DNA of 64,000 nucleotides from Arthrobacter sp. (GTDB lineage: Bacteria > Actinomycetota > Actinomycetes > Actinomycetales > Micrococcaceae), in the NCBI RefSeq assembly GCF_031179985.1, contig NZ_JAPSHJ010000002.1, positions 1-64,000 on the forward strand, read 5' to 3'. Position numbers and translations under genes: made by a program. The notes under the pieces were generated by a model. That model did no database searches. It saw nothing but the letters and a program-made list of their open reading frames with translations, and had not been told where the DNA came from. Positions 55,523 to 64,000 of the stretch are shown one piece after another. Position 1 is the first letter of the stretch. Every line of letters begins with the position of its first letter.

Positions 55523-56995
55523 CTAGCCGGTTACAGTCAGCCTGGCAGGCTCCGTTACCGCCTTGCCATGGGCATTCTGGAACACCGCACGAATCAGGAG
55601 TCCGTCCTGCCGACCGGTCACGGGCATAAGATCCAGGATTGAAACGTACGTACCCTCGTCAGTTCGTTTGGTGCCGGCTTTCCCGCCCGCCGGTTTCCAC
55701 GTAACACCGTTGTCCGAAGACGATTCCCAGACGGCAACGGGTCCTGGCACACCGGTCGCTGTCGCTTTGAAGGCGGCCGGCTTACCGGAATTTCCCGTGA
55801 CAGGCCGCGGCTGCTTAGTAATCGCAGGAAGGCCGACGGTCTGGTTGAATTCCGGCCAGCCATCCACCCAGGCAATTTTCTGGATCCCCAAGGTGGGGAA
55901 ATACGGAATGTCCTGGTTGGACGCGTCGTAGTAATGGAAGGCCAGGTAGTCACCGAAGACGGACTGACCGCCAGGACCGGTTACTGCACCGTGGCTGTCC
56001 AACACCGCTGAGCCACCGCCACCGAACATGTCTTTGCCATCCTTGTCCAGATACGGGCCGGTGACCGACGTGGATCTTCCCACAGCCACCTTGTAGGTGG
56101 AATCGGCCCCTTGGCAGCAGAAGCCGAAAGAAACGAAGAGATAGAAATACTCGCCGTGTTTGGTGATGTAGGGCGCCTCAATGGGATTGCCGGCCATGAA
56201 TCGGTCTGCAATATTGACCGTCTTCGACTCCCAGTTCGCCACTGGCTTGCCGCTGGGCCACTCGATCGGAACCAGGAAGATGCCGTACCAAAAGGATCCG
56301 ATCGCCATATACGGCGTACCGCCAGCATCTTCGACGATCCCGGCGTCGATGGCGTTGAACGTCTTGTTCGGGTTATTGGGATCGAGCCCCGTCACTGGGG
56401 ATGCCACAACCAGCCCCTTGTCCACCCACTCGTAATCCGGGTCGGCTGGATCCAGGGTGGTGTTGGTTGCCAGCGCAGTCAGCGACTTGTTGCCGCCAAA
56501 GCGCGACGCCGAGTAGTAGAGGTAGTACGTTCCGTCGTTTTCTACGATCTCCGGGGCCCAGAGGTTGTCCGGGAGCTGGCCGTCTGCGAAGTGATCATCA
56601 ATCCAGGGTGGAATCCGGTCCCAGACAAACCCGGCGTGCTGCCAGCTTGTGCCGGCGTCGTGCGAGGACCATATCTGGATGGTCCCGCCGCTTTCACGAT
56701 TGAGGAGTCCTGTCGAGTAGACATACCAGGTGCCGTCTTTATCAATGATCAGCGCCGGGTCATGAATGGGCGAGGTCTCTCCGACGACGGATTTGCCGCC
56801 CGGTAAGTCCTCCTGAATGGATTGCCGTTGAGTCTCACGGCTTATGGGTGCGCTGGTCGATTGGTACGACGACGGACTTGCGTTCACTGCCTTCACCGCT
56901 TCCGGCGGCAGCGCCGAGGCCGTCAGCGAGAGGCTGAGCAGAGCTGTCAGGCCGACCAGCCCCGCACCCCAAAGACGTGACAGACGTGACTTCAT
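55523..56995 (-). CDS. Secreted GH43 family glycosidase, probable endo-arabinanase, with C-terminal Ig-like domain
   Basis: 490 aa from the ATG at 56993-56995, with AAGGAG 9 nt before it. A signal peptide (KSRLSRLWGAGLVGLTALLS, ending near ASA) sends it out. The five-bladed GH43 domain has the base Asp in SPIHDPALIIDKDG near 79, LWAPEIVENDGTYYLYY near 145, and the acid Glu in GNPIEAPYITKHGEYFYLF near 260. The last 90 residues (KQPRPVTGNSGKPAAFKATA onward) form an Ig-like or binding module. Context and motifs fit endo-1,5-alpha-L-arabinanase. It shares a divergent regulatory region with the sugar ABC transporter. Confidence 0.88.
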   Translation of the reverse strand: MKSRLSRLWGAGLVGLTALLSLSLTASALPPEAVKAVNASPSSYQSTSAPISRETQRQSIQEDLPGGKSVVGETSPIHDPALIIDKDGTWYVYSTGLLNRESGGTIQIWSSHDAGTSWQHAGFVWDRIPPWIDDHFADGQLPDNLWAPEIVENDGTYYLYYSASRFGGNKSLTALATNTTLDPADPDYEWVDKGLVVASPVTGLDPNNPNKTFNAIDAGIVEDAGGTPYMAIGSFWYGIFLVPIEWPSGKPVANWESKTVNIADRFMAGNPIEAPYITKHGEYFYLFVSFGFCCQGADSTYKVAVGRSTSVTGPYLDKDGKDMFGGGGSAVLDSHGAVTGPGGQSVFGDYLAFHYYDASNQDIPYFPTLGIQKIAWVDGWPEFNQTVGLPAITKQPRPVTGNSGKPAAFKATATGVPGPVAVWESSSDNGVTWKPAGGKAGTKRTDEGTYVSILDLMPVTGRQDGLLIRAVFQNAHGKAVTEPARLTVTG

Positions 56996-57070
56996 TATCA
57001 CGTGCTCCTTCCGAAGGTTGGCTTAGAGGGGAGGTTCCGCGACGCAGGATGCACTGGACGACAGAGGAAA

Positions 57071-57118
57071 TTGCAACGTTGTAAAGATGAATATGGCATG
57101 GGCGTGGTGAGGAGTCAA
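57071..57118 (-). promoter_or_regulatory. GH43 promoter with LacI-type operator
   Basis: On the minus strand TTGACT (57113-57118), a 17-nt spacer and CATATT (57090-57095) form the promoter. The 14-bp palindrome-like TTACAACGTTGCAA (57071-57084, reading the minus strand) follows five bases further on, over the start region. Its core AACGTT is self-complementary. The identical sequence lies at the opposite promoter in reverse orientation. Confidence 0.75.
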
Positions 57119-57200
57119 GGGTCTTGCGGGAGGCACATCCGGCACAAGTGGAGGCGGACACGAAAAATAGTTAGCGTGAACAATTCCTGAAGTATCAGTC

Positions 57201-57246
57201 TTGACGCCGAGGCAGGACCCGTGTGATATTTCTTACAACGTTGCAA
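57201..57246 (+). promoter_or_regulatory. Sugar ABC operon promoter with LacI-type operator
   Basis: TTGACG (57201-57206), exactly 17 nt, then TGATAT (57224-57229) make a near-consensus promoter. The operator TTACAACGTTGCAA (57233-57246) begins three bases past the -10, covering the start site. Binding of one dimer would block transcription. The gap of 321 nt between the two divergent genes holds only these two promoters and operators. Confidence 0.78.
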
Positions 57247-57325
57247 ATCATCCGGGCCCGGATGCCGGTCTGCCTTCACGCCGACCGCTGGCCCTCGTCG
57301 TAATACCAACCGGAAGGACTACGTG

Positions 57326-58660
57326 ATGAAGAAGTCACGTCCCATGGCCGCAACCCTGGCATTCGTTGCCGCGGCCGGTCTTATGCTCGGCGGTTGCTCC
57401 GCCCCAACCGGCGCAGAAGCCGGCGAAAAGAAGCTCACATTTATGTTCCGAGGCGGGGAGGACGAAAAGAAGGCGTACGAACAGGCTGTCTCCCAATTCG
57501 AAAAGGACAACGGCGTAGACGTCGACATTATTGTTACCACCGCTGATCAGTACACCACTAAGTTGAAGGCCGCCATTGCCGGCAAGCAGGTTCCGGATGT
57601 GTTCTACATAGGTCCTGGCGATGTACAGGCGTACGTGCAGAACGGGATTGTCAAAGACATCACGGAATATGTAGAGAAGTCAGACACCATTGACCTGGAC
57701 AACATTTGGGAATACGGCGTAGACAGCTATCGATTCGACGGCAAGCTGACAGGCCAGGGAGCCATCTACGCCCTGCCCAAGGATGTCGGACCGTTTTCCT
57801 TTGGCTACAACAAGACCATGTTCGAAAAAGCCGGGATTCCGCTGCCGGACAAGGACAAGCCCTACACCTTTGACCAATTCGTCGACATCTCCAAAAAGCT
57901 CACGGCCGACACAAATGGTGACGGCAGCCTGGATCAGTGGGGCACCGGCCTCAACGTCCAGTGGAATCTCCAGCCCTTCGTCTGGTCCAATGGCGGCGAC
58001 TGGCTGAACGAGGACCGGACCAAAGTCACGGTAGACACCCCTGAATTCGCCGAGACCCTGCAGTGGTTCGCCGACCTCCAGAACGTCCACGGCGTCACCC
58101 CTTCCGTGGCCGAGGCACAGACCCTTGACACCTACCAGCGATGGATGAAGGGCGAAATCGGGTTCTTCCCCATCGCACCCTGGGACCTGTCCACCTACCA
58201 GAAGCTCGGCTTCGACTGGGACGTCATCCCGTACCCAGCCGGTAAGACGGGTAAACCCGCTACCTGGACGGGAACGCTGGGAATCGCAGTTTCTGAAAAT
58301 ACGCAGCATCCCGAGGATGCGGTGAAGCTCGTTGAATTCCTGACAGCGAACAAAGAGGCACAGGAGTCGCTGGTGAAGGCAGGCATCCAGATCCCCAACC
58401 TGAAGGATATGGCGGAGACCTGGGCGGCCGACACCACCACCAAACCGGCCAACAAGGCTGAGTTCCTGGAGATCGTCAAGGACTACGGCCGGGCGCTTCC
58501 CGGCGGCAACACGTATAACGCAGAGTGGTACGACGAACTGTTCACCAATATCCAGCCTGTACTGGACGGCAAACAGACGGCCAAGGACTACCTGAAGGAA
58601 GCGCAGCCCAGGATGCAGCAGTTCCTGGATGCAGCAAACCAGCAGGCCGGTATCGGCTGA
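57326..58660 (+). CDS. Carbohydrate ABC transporter substrate-binding lipoprotein
   Basis: 444 aa from the ATG at 57326 with GGAAGGA 8 nt upstream; a GTG one codon earlier is possible. The N terminus is basic, hydrophobic, and ends in the lipobox LGGC, so it is an anchored binding protein. Family 1-type sugar-binding motifs include [24 protein letters not shown] [20 protein letters not shown] near 70 and [20 protein letters not shown] near 270. The ligand is probably arabino-oligosaccharide, inferred from the flanking arabinosidases. A hairpin 26 nt after its stop separates it from the permease genes. Confidence 0.92.
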   Translation: MKKSRPMAATLAFVAAAGLMLGGCSAPTGAEAGEKKLTFMFRGGEDEKKAYEQAVSQFEKDNGVDVDIIVTTADQYTTKLKAAIAGKQVPDVFYIGPGDVQAYVQNGIVKDITEYVEKSDTIDLDNIWEYGVDSYRFDGKLTGQGAIYALPKDVGPFSFGYNKTMFEKAGIPLPDKDKPYTFDQFVDISKKLTADTNGDGSLDQWGTGLNVQWNLQPFVWSNGGDWLNEDRTKVTVDTPEFAETLQWFADLQNVHGVTPSVAEAQTLDTYQRWMKGEIGFFPIAPWDLSTYQKLGFDWDVIPYPAGKTGKPATWTGTLGIAVSENTQHPEDAVKLVEFLTANKEAQESLVKAGIQIPNLKDMAETWAADTTTKPANKAEFLEIVKDYGRALPGGNTYNAEWYDELFTNIQPVLDGKQTAKDYLKEAQPRMQQFLDAANQQAGIG

Positions 58661-58685
58661 CCGTTAGCCACGGTCCCCCAAGACT

Positions 58686-58721
58686 GGTGCCGCGGCTGCA
58701 TCCGAGCGCAGCCGCGGCACC
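58686..58721 (+). terminator. 14-bp hairpin between binding protein and permease genes
   Basis: GGTGCCGCGGCTGC (58686-58699), 8-nt loop, and exact complement (58708-58721) followed by a C/T-rich run. In sugar ABC operons such hairpins partly terminate or protect mRNA so that the binding protein is made in excess over the permeases. Confidence 0.7.
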
Positions 58722-58804
58722 CCTTCCTTTGCCTTCACCACCGCTAGACACGCAAAGGGCCACTGAAGCCCTGGCCCCATCACCACATCAAAGAGGATCC
58801 GCCG

Positions 58805-59704
58805 ATGTCCATGACCATGCGCCGCTCAAGGCTCCACCGGAAGGAACACCTGGCCGCCCTGCTCTTCGTGGCTATCCCGGTGATCGGGTTCCTGTTGTTT
58901 ACGCTCTTTCCGCTGCTGTTCTCTGTGTACGCGTCCTTCACCAACTGGAACGGCATTTCGAGTCCGAAATTCAAGGGCATCGACAACTACGTCAAGATGT
59001 TCGAAGACCGCTACTTCCTGAAGTCCCTGTGGAACACGCTCTACATGATGATCGGCATACCGGTTGGCCTGGCCATCTCCCTCGCCCTGGCGCTGGCCCT
59101 GAACCGCAAGATGCGGGGCACAACTTTCTTCCGGACTGTGTACTACCTGCCGGTCATCTCCTCCATCGCGGCAGTGGCCATCCTTTGGCAGTGGGCCTTC
59201 AACGGAGACTTTGGACTGATCAATCAAGGCCTGTCCCTGGTCGGCATCGACGGGCCGAACTGGCTTCAGGACACTTCCACTGTCAAGCCTGCCCTCATCA
59301 TCATGGCCGTCTGGAAGGGCTTGGGCTACTCAATGCTGCTGTATCTGGCGGCGTTACAGTCTGTCCCCCGGTACCTCTACGAAGCCGCGTCCCTGGACGG
59401 AGCCAGCCCATGGCAGCAGTTCCGCCACATCACCATCCCGATGGTCCGGCCGGTCACGTTCTTCCTGATTGTCACGAGCATCATCGGAGGCAGCCAGATC
59501 TTCGTCGAAATCAACATCATGACTCCTACGGGAGGCCCGGAATTCGAGTCCGCCTCCATCGTCTGGTACATCTGGCAAAAAGCCTTTGACAACCTCCAGA
59601 TGGGTTACGCCTCCGCCATGTCCGTGGTTCTGGGGCTCCTGGTGTTCATCATCACTTTCATCCAGTTCCGGCTCAACCGCCGCAACCAGTTCTCGATCGA
59701 TTGA
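58805..59704 (+). CDS. Sugar ABC transporter permease, MalF type
   Basis: 299 aa with six membrane helices. The EAA coupling loop is LYEAASLDGASPWQQFRHIT near 198-217, with Glu-Ala-Ala and Gly at the expected spacing, which binds the ATPase. ATG at 58805 with GAGG upstream. It pairs with the next permease; the stop and next reading frame overlap by 4 nt at most. Inner-membrane channel half of the arabino-oligosaccharide importer, by context. Confidence 0.93.
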   Translation: MSMTMRRSRLHRKEHLAALLFVAIPVIGFLLFTLFPLLFSVYASFTNWNGISSPKFKGIDNYVKMFEDRYFLKSLWNTLYMMIGIPVGLAISLALALALNRKMRGTTFFRTVYYLPVISSIAAVAILWQWAFNGDFGLINQGLSLVGIDGPNWLQDTSTVKPALIIMAVWKGLGYSMLLYLAALQSVPRYLYEAASLDGASPWQQFRHITIPMVRPVTFFLIVTSIIGGSQIFVEINIMTPTGGPEFESASIVWYIWQKAFDNLQMGYASAMSVVLGLLVFIITFIQFRLNRRNQFSID

Positions 59705-59715
59705 GGCAGGCAGCC

Positions 59716-60666
59716 ATGTCGACACAGCGCGTCATCACCCCAGCGCCCCTGAAACCGGTCCACAGAATCCCCGAGAGTTCCGGCAAGGGCAGCGGTGACG
59801 GTAGCCGAACCGCCGTCGTGCCCGAACGCAGCAAACGCAGGACCAACCCCGGGAACATCCTGGTTGGAATCATCTTGTCCCTCGGAGCCGTCATGATGAT
59901 TGCTCCCCTCGCCTGGACCTTCTCCACCTCGCTCAAGACCCGCGAGGGCGTATTCGAGCTCCCGCCCCAGTGGATCCCCGATCCTTTCGTGTGGGAAAAC
60001 TACGCCAGAATCTGGACGGCCGGGCCGTTGCTGAGCGGCATCCAAAACAGCCTGATCGTGGCATGTTCTGTGACGATCGTCGGGTCCCTGACCTCTGCCC
60101 TTGCCGCCTTTGCCTTCGCGAAACTGCGGATGCCTTTCAAAAACGCCATCTTCCTTGGGCTGCTGGCCGGGTTGATGATTCCGTTTCCCACCCTGATGAT
60201 TCCCCAATTCACCATATTCGCGAGCATCGGCTGGGTGGACACGCTGCTTCCCCTGATCGTGCCGGGTCTGTTTGGAAACATCGTCATGATCTTTTTCCTT
60301 CGTCAATTCCTCAACAGCGTCCCGGACTCTATCGTGGAGGCGGCCAGAATTGACGGCGCTTCCTACCTGCAGATTTTCTGGATACTGATCCTGCCGGCTG
60401 TGAGGCCTGCCCTTGCTGCACAGTTCATTCTTTGGTTTATGGCCATGTGGAATGACTATTTGGCGCCGATCATCTACCTCAACTCCCCAGGCACACAAAC
60501 TCTGCAGTTGGTCATCGCCAACTTCAACGCCCAGTACGCCATCCAGACGGACTATCCCCTCATCATGGCTGCTTCCTTCGTGGCGCTGCTGCCGGTCCTG
60601 ATCGTCTTTGTCGTCTTCCAGCGTCAGATCATTGAATCCATCGCATTGACGGGAGCCAAAGGGTGA
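59716..60666 (+). CDS. Sugar ABC transporter permease, MalG type
   Basis: 316 aa from the ATG at 59716, preceded by AGGCAGG. A 45-residue cytoplasmic N terminus rich in Pro/Arg precedes about six helices (ILVGIILSLGAVMMIAPLAW near 52). The EAA loop is IVEAARIDGASYLQIFWILI near 213, and the end FQRQIIESIALTGAKG is typical of MalG proteins. No ATPase gene lies next to it; sugar importers of actinobacteria often share a common ATPase such as MsiK encoded elsewhere. Confidence 0.92.
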   Translation: MSTQRVITPAPLKPVHRIPESSGKGSGDGSRTAVVPERSKRRTNPGNILVGIILSLGAVMMIAPLAWTFSTSLKTREGVFELPPQWIPDPFVWENYARIWTAGPLLSGIQNSLIVACSVTIVGSLTSALAAFAFAKLRMPFKNAIFLGLLAGLMIPFPTLMIPQFTIFASIGWVDTLLPLIVPGLFGNIVMIFFLRQFLNSVPDSIVEAARIDGASYLQIFWILILPAVRPALAAQFILWFMAMWNDYLAPIIYLNSPGTQTLQLVIANFNAQYAIQTDYPLIMAASFVALLPVLIVFVVFQRQIIESIALTGAKG

Positions 60667-62006
60667 GCGCCGGCGTCATCCCGCAGCGGCTCCGGCCAAT
60701 GCGCCCGGAACCCACAGGAGCGCCCGCAACGTGGGGTGGCCGGCATGCCCACGACCCTACTGTGGTCCAGTCAGATGACGGAACGTTCTACATGTACTCC
60801 ACCGACGCTGTCGCGAACTCGGCATCGGTTCCCGCGGGGGTGCACATCCGGACATCGAGGGACCTAGTTACCTGGAGTTATGCCGGCACAGCGCTCGACG
60901 GCGTTCCGGGTCCGGCCTTTGACTGGACGGGAGCACAGGGACTGTGGGCTCCCGACGTTGTCCGCTGGCATGACGGCAGGTGGCATATGTACTACTCGGC
61001 TTCCACCTTCGGATCGAATACCTCAGCCATAGGCCTGGCTGTTTCACCTGACCCTTCAGGACCATGGGAGGACCTTGGCCTTGTAGTGGCTACCCGGAGC
61101 GGGGAGCACACACAGAACGCCATTGACGCCGCAGTGACCTTCGACGCAGACGGGGAAGCCTGGCTCACTTACGGATCGTTCTTTTCCGGGATCTATACCC
61201 TGCCGCTCGACAGGACCACAGGCAGGCCGATCAGAGATGGTGACCTCGGCTCGCTGATTGCCTGCCGCCAGCTTTCGGTTGAGGGTGCCATCGAGGGCGC
61301 CTACATCATGTACCGTCCGGAAGAGGACAAGTATGTCCTGTTCGCTTCCTATGATTCCCTCTTCGCCACCTACAACGTGCGGGTCGCCGTCGCCGACTCG
61401 GTTACAGGGCCCTATCGGGACTTCAACGGCGCTGCCATGACGGATCTTGAGCAGGAACCGGGTTCCATAGGCACCAAGGTGCTGGGAAGCTACCGTTTCG
61501 ACGGCGACACCGGCTGGCTCGCGCCGGGCCACAATTCTGTGTTCACGCGCCCCGGGCAAGCAGGTTATGAGCACTTCATGGTGCATCATGTCCGCTTTAC
61601 CGAGGACCCATCCCAGCACACGGTACAGCTCCGACGGCTGTTTTTTACGGAAGCCGGCTGGCCCGTTGTATCACCGCAGCCCTTCGCCGGGGAGGCGGAG
61701 GAGGTGTTCAAGACACCCCAGGCGGTCTCCGGTAAGTGGCGCGTCATCCGCCTGGATCCATCCTCCACCGGGCTGGTCAACGCTGTACCGGCCGAACTGG
61801 ACGCCGGTGCCACGGAGGCGTTGGATGGGTGGCCGTCCAACATGATGGTCCGCGTCAGCGTTGAACTCGACGGTGTTGAACTGCACGGCGTCGAGGTGGA
61901 CTCCGTGGTATTCGCCTCCTGGGACTGGTCCAAGGGTCAAGCGGCACTCTCGTTCAGTGGGATCGACAAGGACGGCGTCGTCTGGTCCGGGACCAAGGAG
62001 TCGTAA
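60663..62006 (+). CDS. Cytoplasmic GH43 family glycosidase, probable arabinosidase
   Basis: 447 aa, GTG start overlapping the permease stop by 4 nt. No signal peptide. GH43 motifs: catalytic base in GRHAHDPTVVQSDDGTFYMY near 30, WAPDVVRWHDGRWHMYYSAS near 98, the acid Glu in GAIEGAYIMYRPEEDKYVLF near 212, and a C-terminal beta-sandwich region from about 330. It is likely an exo-alpha-L-arabinofuranosidase or intracellular arabinan hydrolase that shortens imported oligosaccharides. Xylosidase activity is the main alternative. Confidence 0.87.
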   Translation: MSAGVIPQRLRPMRPEPTGAPATWGGRHAHDPTVVQSDDGTFYMYSTDAVANSASVPAGVHIRTSRDLVTWSYAGTALDGVPGPAFDWTGAQGLWAPDVVRWHDGRWHMYYSASTFGSNTSAIGLAVSPDPSGPWEDLGLVVATRSGEHTQNAIDAAVTFDADGEAWLTYGSFFSGIYTLPLDRTTGRPIRDGDLGSLIACRQLSVEGAIEGAYIMYRPEEDKYVLFASYDSLFATYNVRVAVADSVTGPYRDFNGAAMTDLEQEPGSIGTKVLGSYRFDGDTGWLAPGHNSVFTRPGQAGYEHFMVHHVRFTEDPSQHTVQLRRLFFTEAGWPVVSPQPFAGEAEEVFKTPQAVSGKWRVIRLDPSSTGLVNAVPAELDAGATEALDGWPSNMMVRVSVELDGVELHGVEVDSVVFASWDWSKGQAALSFSGIDKDGVVWSGTKES

Positions 62007-62008
62007 CA

Positions 62009-62680
62009 GTGAACGAGGAAGCCTTGGGTTGGGCTGGCCGGCTGATGCTTTGGCTCGACTTTGCCGTGAACCTGGTCCTGATCAACCTGCTGTTTGTGAC
62101 AGGAGTCCTGGCTGGGGGTATTGTTCCCGGGCTCTTCCCTTCGGCCGTGGCCGCGTCCACCATGCTGGCCCGGCTGCGGACGGGAACTCTGGGTGAGCAC
62201 CCCGTCAGGGATTTCATCACGGCCTATCGCTCCCAGTTTCTTCACGCCAACAAGGTGGGCAGCATCTTCTGGGTTGCAGCGGCCGTTCTTGTGCTGAACG
62301 GACTGTCGTTGGTGAGCCCCGCTTCGCTCCATGCCGCAGCACTGGACCCAACCGCACCGACAGCAGCCTCCTCCCCTGTCCGGGCAGTCTTGCTGGTTCT
62401 CTCAGGGGTCGCAGGGGCGGCCACGCTGGCCGCAGCAGGGACCGCCGTCGACGTCTGTACGCGCTACCGCGATACCGTGTTCAGGACATGGCGCCTGGCG
62501 TTCATGCTTCCTTTGGCCTCTCCCCTGCTTGGCCTGTCCCTGATAGCCAGCTACGTGGGCATGGCCACTGTCTTCGCAGGCATAAACGTTCTGATCCCGC
62601 TGATTGGCGCTTCACTCCCGCTTCTGCTCTCCGGGTGGCTCGTAGGACGGCATCTAAGCGCTCTGGAACCCTCCTACTAG
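62009..62680 (+). CDS. DUF624 (YesL-like) membrane protein
   Basis: 223 aa with about five membrane helices. It starts 2 nt after the GH43 stop (GTG). The DUF624 beginning, LMLWLDFAVNLVLINLLFVT, is followed by a short loop with the family-type FFPSAVAASTML-like LFPSAVAASTMLARL and then FITAYRSQFLHANKVGSIFW. Such proteins commonly accompany carbohydrate ABC operons, where they are thought to assist transporter assembly or uptake; the exact role is unknown. Confidence 0.85.
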   Translation: MNEEALGWAGRLMLWLDFAVNLVLINLLFVTGVLAGGIVPGLFPSAVAASTMLARLRTGTLGEHPVRDFITAYRSQFLHANKVGSIFWVAAAVLVLNGLSLVSPASLHAAALDPTAPTAASSPVRAVLLVLSGVAGAATLAAAGTAVDVCTRYRDTVFRTWRLAFMLPLASPLLGLSLIASYVGMATVFAGINVLIPLIGASLPLLLSGWLVGRHLSALEPSY

Positions 62681-62724
62681 CCGAATTTGCAACATCATGT
62701 GGCCCCGGATGCTCCGACCACCGT

Positions 62725-62738
62725 CTACAACGTTATAC
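62725..62738 (+). promoter_or_regulatory. Third operator-like site, before the GH51 gene
   Basis: CTACAACGTTATAC matches the 14-bp operator of the divergent region at 10 of 14 positions, with the core TACAACGTT exact. It lies 18 nt before the TTG start of the arabinofuranosidase. A half-site TTGCAAC sits at 62687-62693. No convincing -35/-10 pair was found, so the gene may read from the upstream operon as well. Confidence 0.55.
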
Positions 62739-62756
62739 AGAATAGGAAACAGACAA

Positions 62757-64000
62757 TTGACTTCCCCTGCCAGCACCAAAGTCGGCAATACTGACAACCC
62801 TGACACCGTCCATCTGGACGCAGTCGCCCCGACGGTTATTACCATTGACCGTTCTGCCGTCGTTGCCCCTGTAAGCCGCCGTATCTTCGGTTCGTTCGTG
62901 GAGCACTTGGGCCGGTGCGTCTATGACGGGATCTACGAGCCCGGCCACCATACCGCCAACGACGATGGCTTCCGGCTTGATGTTGTGGACCTCGTCAGGG
63001 AACTTGGCTCAAGCACCATCCGCTACCCCGGCGGCAACTTCGTCTCCGGCTACCGCTGGGAAGACGGCGTCGGGCCCAGGGACCAGCGGCCTGTCAGGAG
63101 GGACCTCGCGTGGCACTCCCTGGAAACAAACCAGGTGGGGATCGACGAGTTCGCCCGCTGGTGCGCGCTCACCGATTCAGAGCTGATGATGGCGGTCAAC
63201 CTCGGTACCCGCGGGATAGATGCCGCGCTGGACCTGCTCGAGTATGCCAATCACCCCTCCGGCACCACCCTGAGTGAACAACGCATCGCCAATGGTGCCA
63301 AGGACCCTTACAACATCCGCATGTGGTGCCTGGGCAACGAAATGGACGGACCGTGGCAGATAGGCCACATGTCCGCTGACAACTATGGAAAGCTGGCCGC
63401 ACGAACGGCATCGGCCATGAAGACCGCGGACAAGAACCTCGAGCTGGTGGTCTGCGGCTCTTCGAGTTCCTCAATGCCGACCTTCGGCGAGTGGGAGCGC
63501 GTGGTCCTCGAGCACAGCTACGACTATGTGGACTACATCTCCTGCCACGCCTACTACCAGGAACGCAACGGAGACCTCGGCTCGTACCTGGCATCCTCCC
63601 TGGACATGCAGTACTTCATCGAGACTGTGGTGGCTACCGCCGACCACGTCAAGCACAAGCTGAAGAGCAAGAAGACCATTCAGCTTTCCTTTGATGAGTG
63701 GAATATCTGGTACCTCGATGAGCACCAGGCCTCTGACGAGGTGAATGAGGAATGGGTCCACGCGCCACGCCAGCTGGAGGACGTCTATTCCGTGGCCGAC
63801 GCCGTGGTGTTCGGTAACCTGCTGATCACCCTGCTCAAGAACCATGACCGGGTGGCGTCCGCATCTCTGGCCCAACTGGTCAACGTCATCGCCCCCATCA
63901 TGACAGAACCGGGTGGGGCCGCCTGGCGGCAGACGACGTTTTTCCCCTTCTCAGTGACGTCCCGGTTGGCGCGGGGCGAGGTACTGCGGCCCCGGATCGA
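62757..64000 (+). CDS. GH51 alpha-N-arabinofuranosidase (partial at window end)
   Basis: The first 414 codons are present; the family is about 500 aa, so the C-terminal part is missing. TTG start at 62757 with AGGAAAC 7 nt upstream. Intracellular, with no signal peptide. Conserved features: RRIFGSFVEHLGRCVYDGIY near 42, IRYPGGNFVSGYRWEDGVG near 86, the acid/base Glu195 in CLGNEMDGPW, and the nucleophile Glu314 in SFDEWNIWY. GH51 removes terminal arabinofuranosyl groups from short oligomers. It completes the arabinan pathway encoded upstream. Confidence 0.95.
   Translation, partial: MTSPASTKVGNTDNPDTVHLDAVAPTVITIDRSAVVAPVSRRIFGSFVEHLGRCVYDGIYEPGHHTANDDGFRLDVVDLVRELGSSTIRYPGGNFVSGYRWEDGVGPRDQRPVRRDLAWHSLETNQVGIDEFARWCALTDSELMMAVNLGTRGIDAALDLLEYANHPSGTTLSEQRIANGAKDPYNIRMWCLGNEMDGPWQIGHMSADNYGKLAARTASAMKTADKNLELVVCGSSSSSMPTFGEWERVVLEHSYDYVDYISCHAYYQERNGDLGSYLASSLDMQYFIETVVATADHVKHKLKSKKTIQLSFDEWNIWYLDEHQASDEVNEEWVHAPRQLEDVYSVADAVVFGNLLITLLKNHDRVASASLAQLVNVIAPIMTEPGGAAWRQTTFFPFSVTSRLARGEVLRPRI

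Noticed and set aside
1..64000. tRNA, rRNA, CRISPR, insertion sequence or prophage
   Set aside because: No tRNA-like cloverleaf, repeat array, transposase or phage protein was recognised. A tRNA/rRNA scan would be the decisive test.

Overview
This is a gene-dense, high-GC actinobacterial chromosome segment, most likely from the Micrococcaceae (Arthrobacter or a close relative). The evidence is SepH, DUF3000, DUF3093, DUF3159, DUF3710, DUF4193, DUF5998 and DUF6421 proteins, frequent GTG/TTG starts with 4-nt ATGA/GTGA overlaps, and a housekeeping block whose order matches, from memory, the Mycobacterium tuberculosis Rv2680-Rv2699c region. No rRNA, tRNA, CRISPR array, insertion sequence or phage gene was recognised.

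Layout. 1-120: the end of a YbaK-type deacylase. 151-11176: a catabolic island with FAH-family hydrolase, RraA-like aldolase, HyuB with a fused zinc-ribbon tail, HyuA, a LacI regulator, TRAP transporter DctM/Q/P and an atypical DHDPS-family lyase. The two operons carry nearly identical 16-bp operators over their promoters. 11286-17228: alpha/beta hydrolase, a small unknown protein, MsrB, and a DUF6421/SDR/threonine-aldolase-like group. 17290-22996: DUF3000, an RNase D/HRDC protein, and fadA-fadB behind a palindromic operator. 23083-28330: aldo/keto reductase, nucleoside hydrolase and a complete ECF transporter, probably for nucleoside or base salvage. 28386-31734: small proteins and dxs. 31931-34741: aconitase. 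34904-43295: RNA methyltransferase, KimA-like K+ transporter, two TrkA proteins, DUF3159, an OB-fold protein, DUF3710, dut, DUF3093 and DUF4193. 43583-53780: sepH, thymidine kinase, a phosphodiesterase, DUF5998, a GNAT/acyl-CoA synthetase-like protein acetyltransferase, a topoisomerase IV A subunit and a DinB protein. 53952-55376: a berberine-bridge-type FAD oxidase. 55523-64000: an arabinan utilisation locus.

How the genes work together. In the arabinan locus a secreted GH43 enzyme would cut polysaccharide, a lipoprotein plus two permeases would import the oligosaccharides, and cytoplasmic GH43 and GH51 enzymes would release arabinose. Two exactly matching inverted operators lie over two divergent promoters, and a third related site precedes the GH51 gene. 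In the 0-11 kb island an imported (probably carboxylate) compound would be handled by an ATP-dependent HyuA/HyuB enzyme, two C-C or C-O lyases and a FAH hydrolase. Its substrate is unknown, and this is the best candidate in the window for an undescribed pathway.
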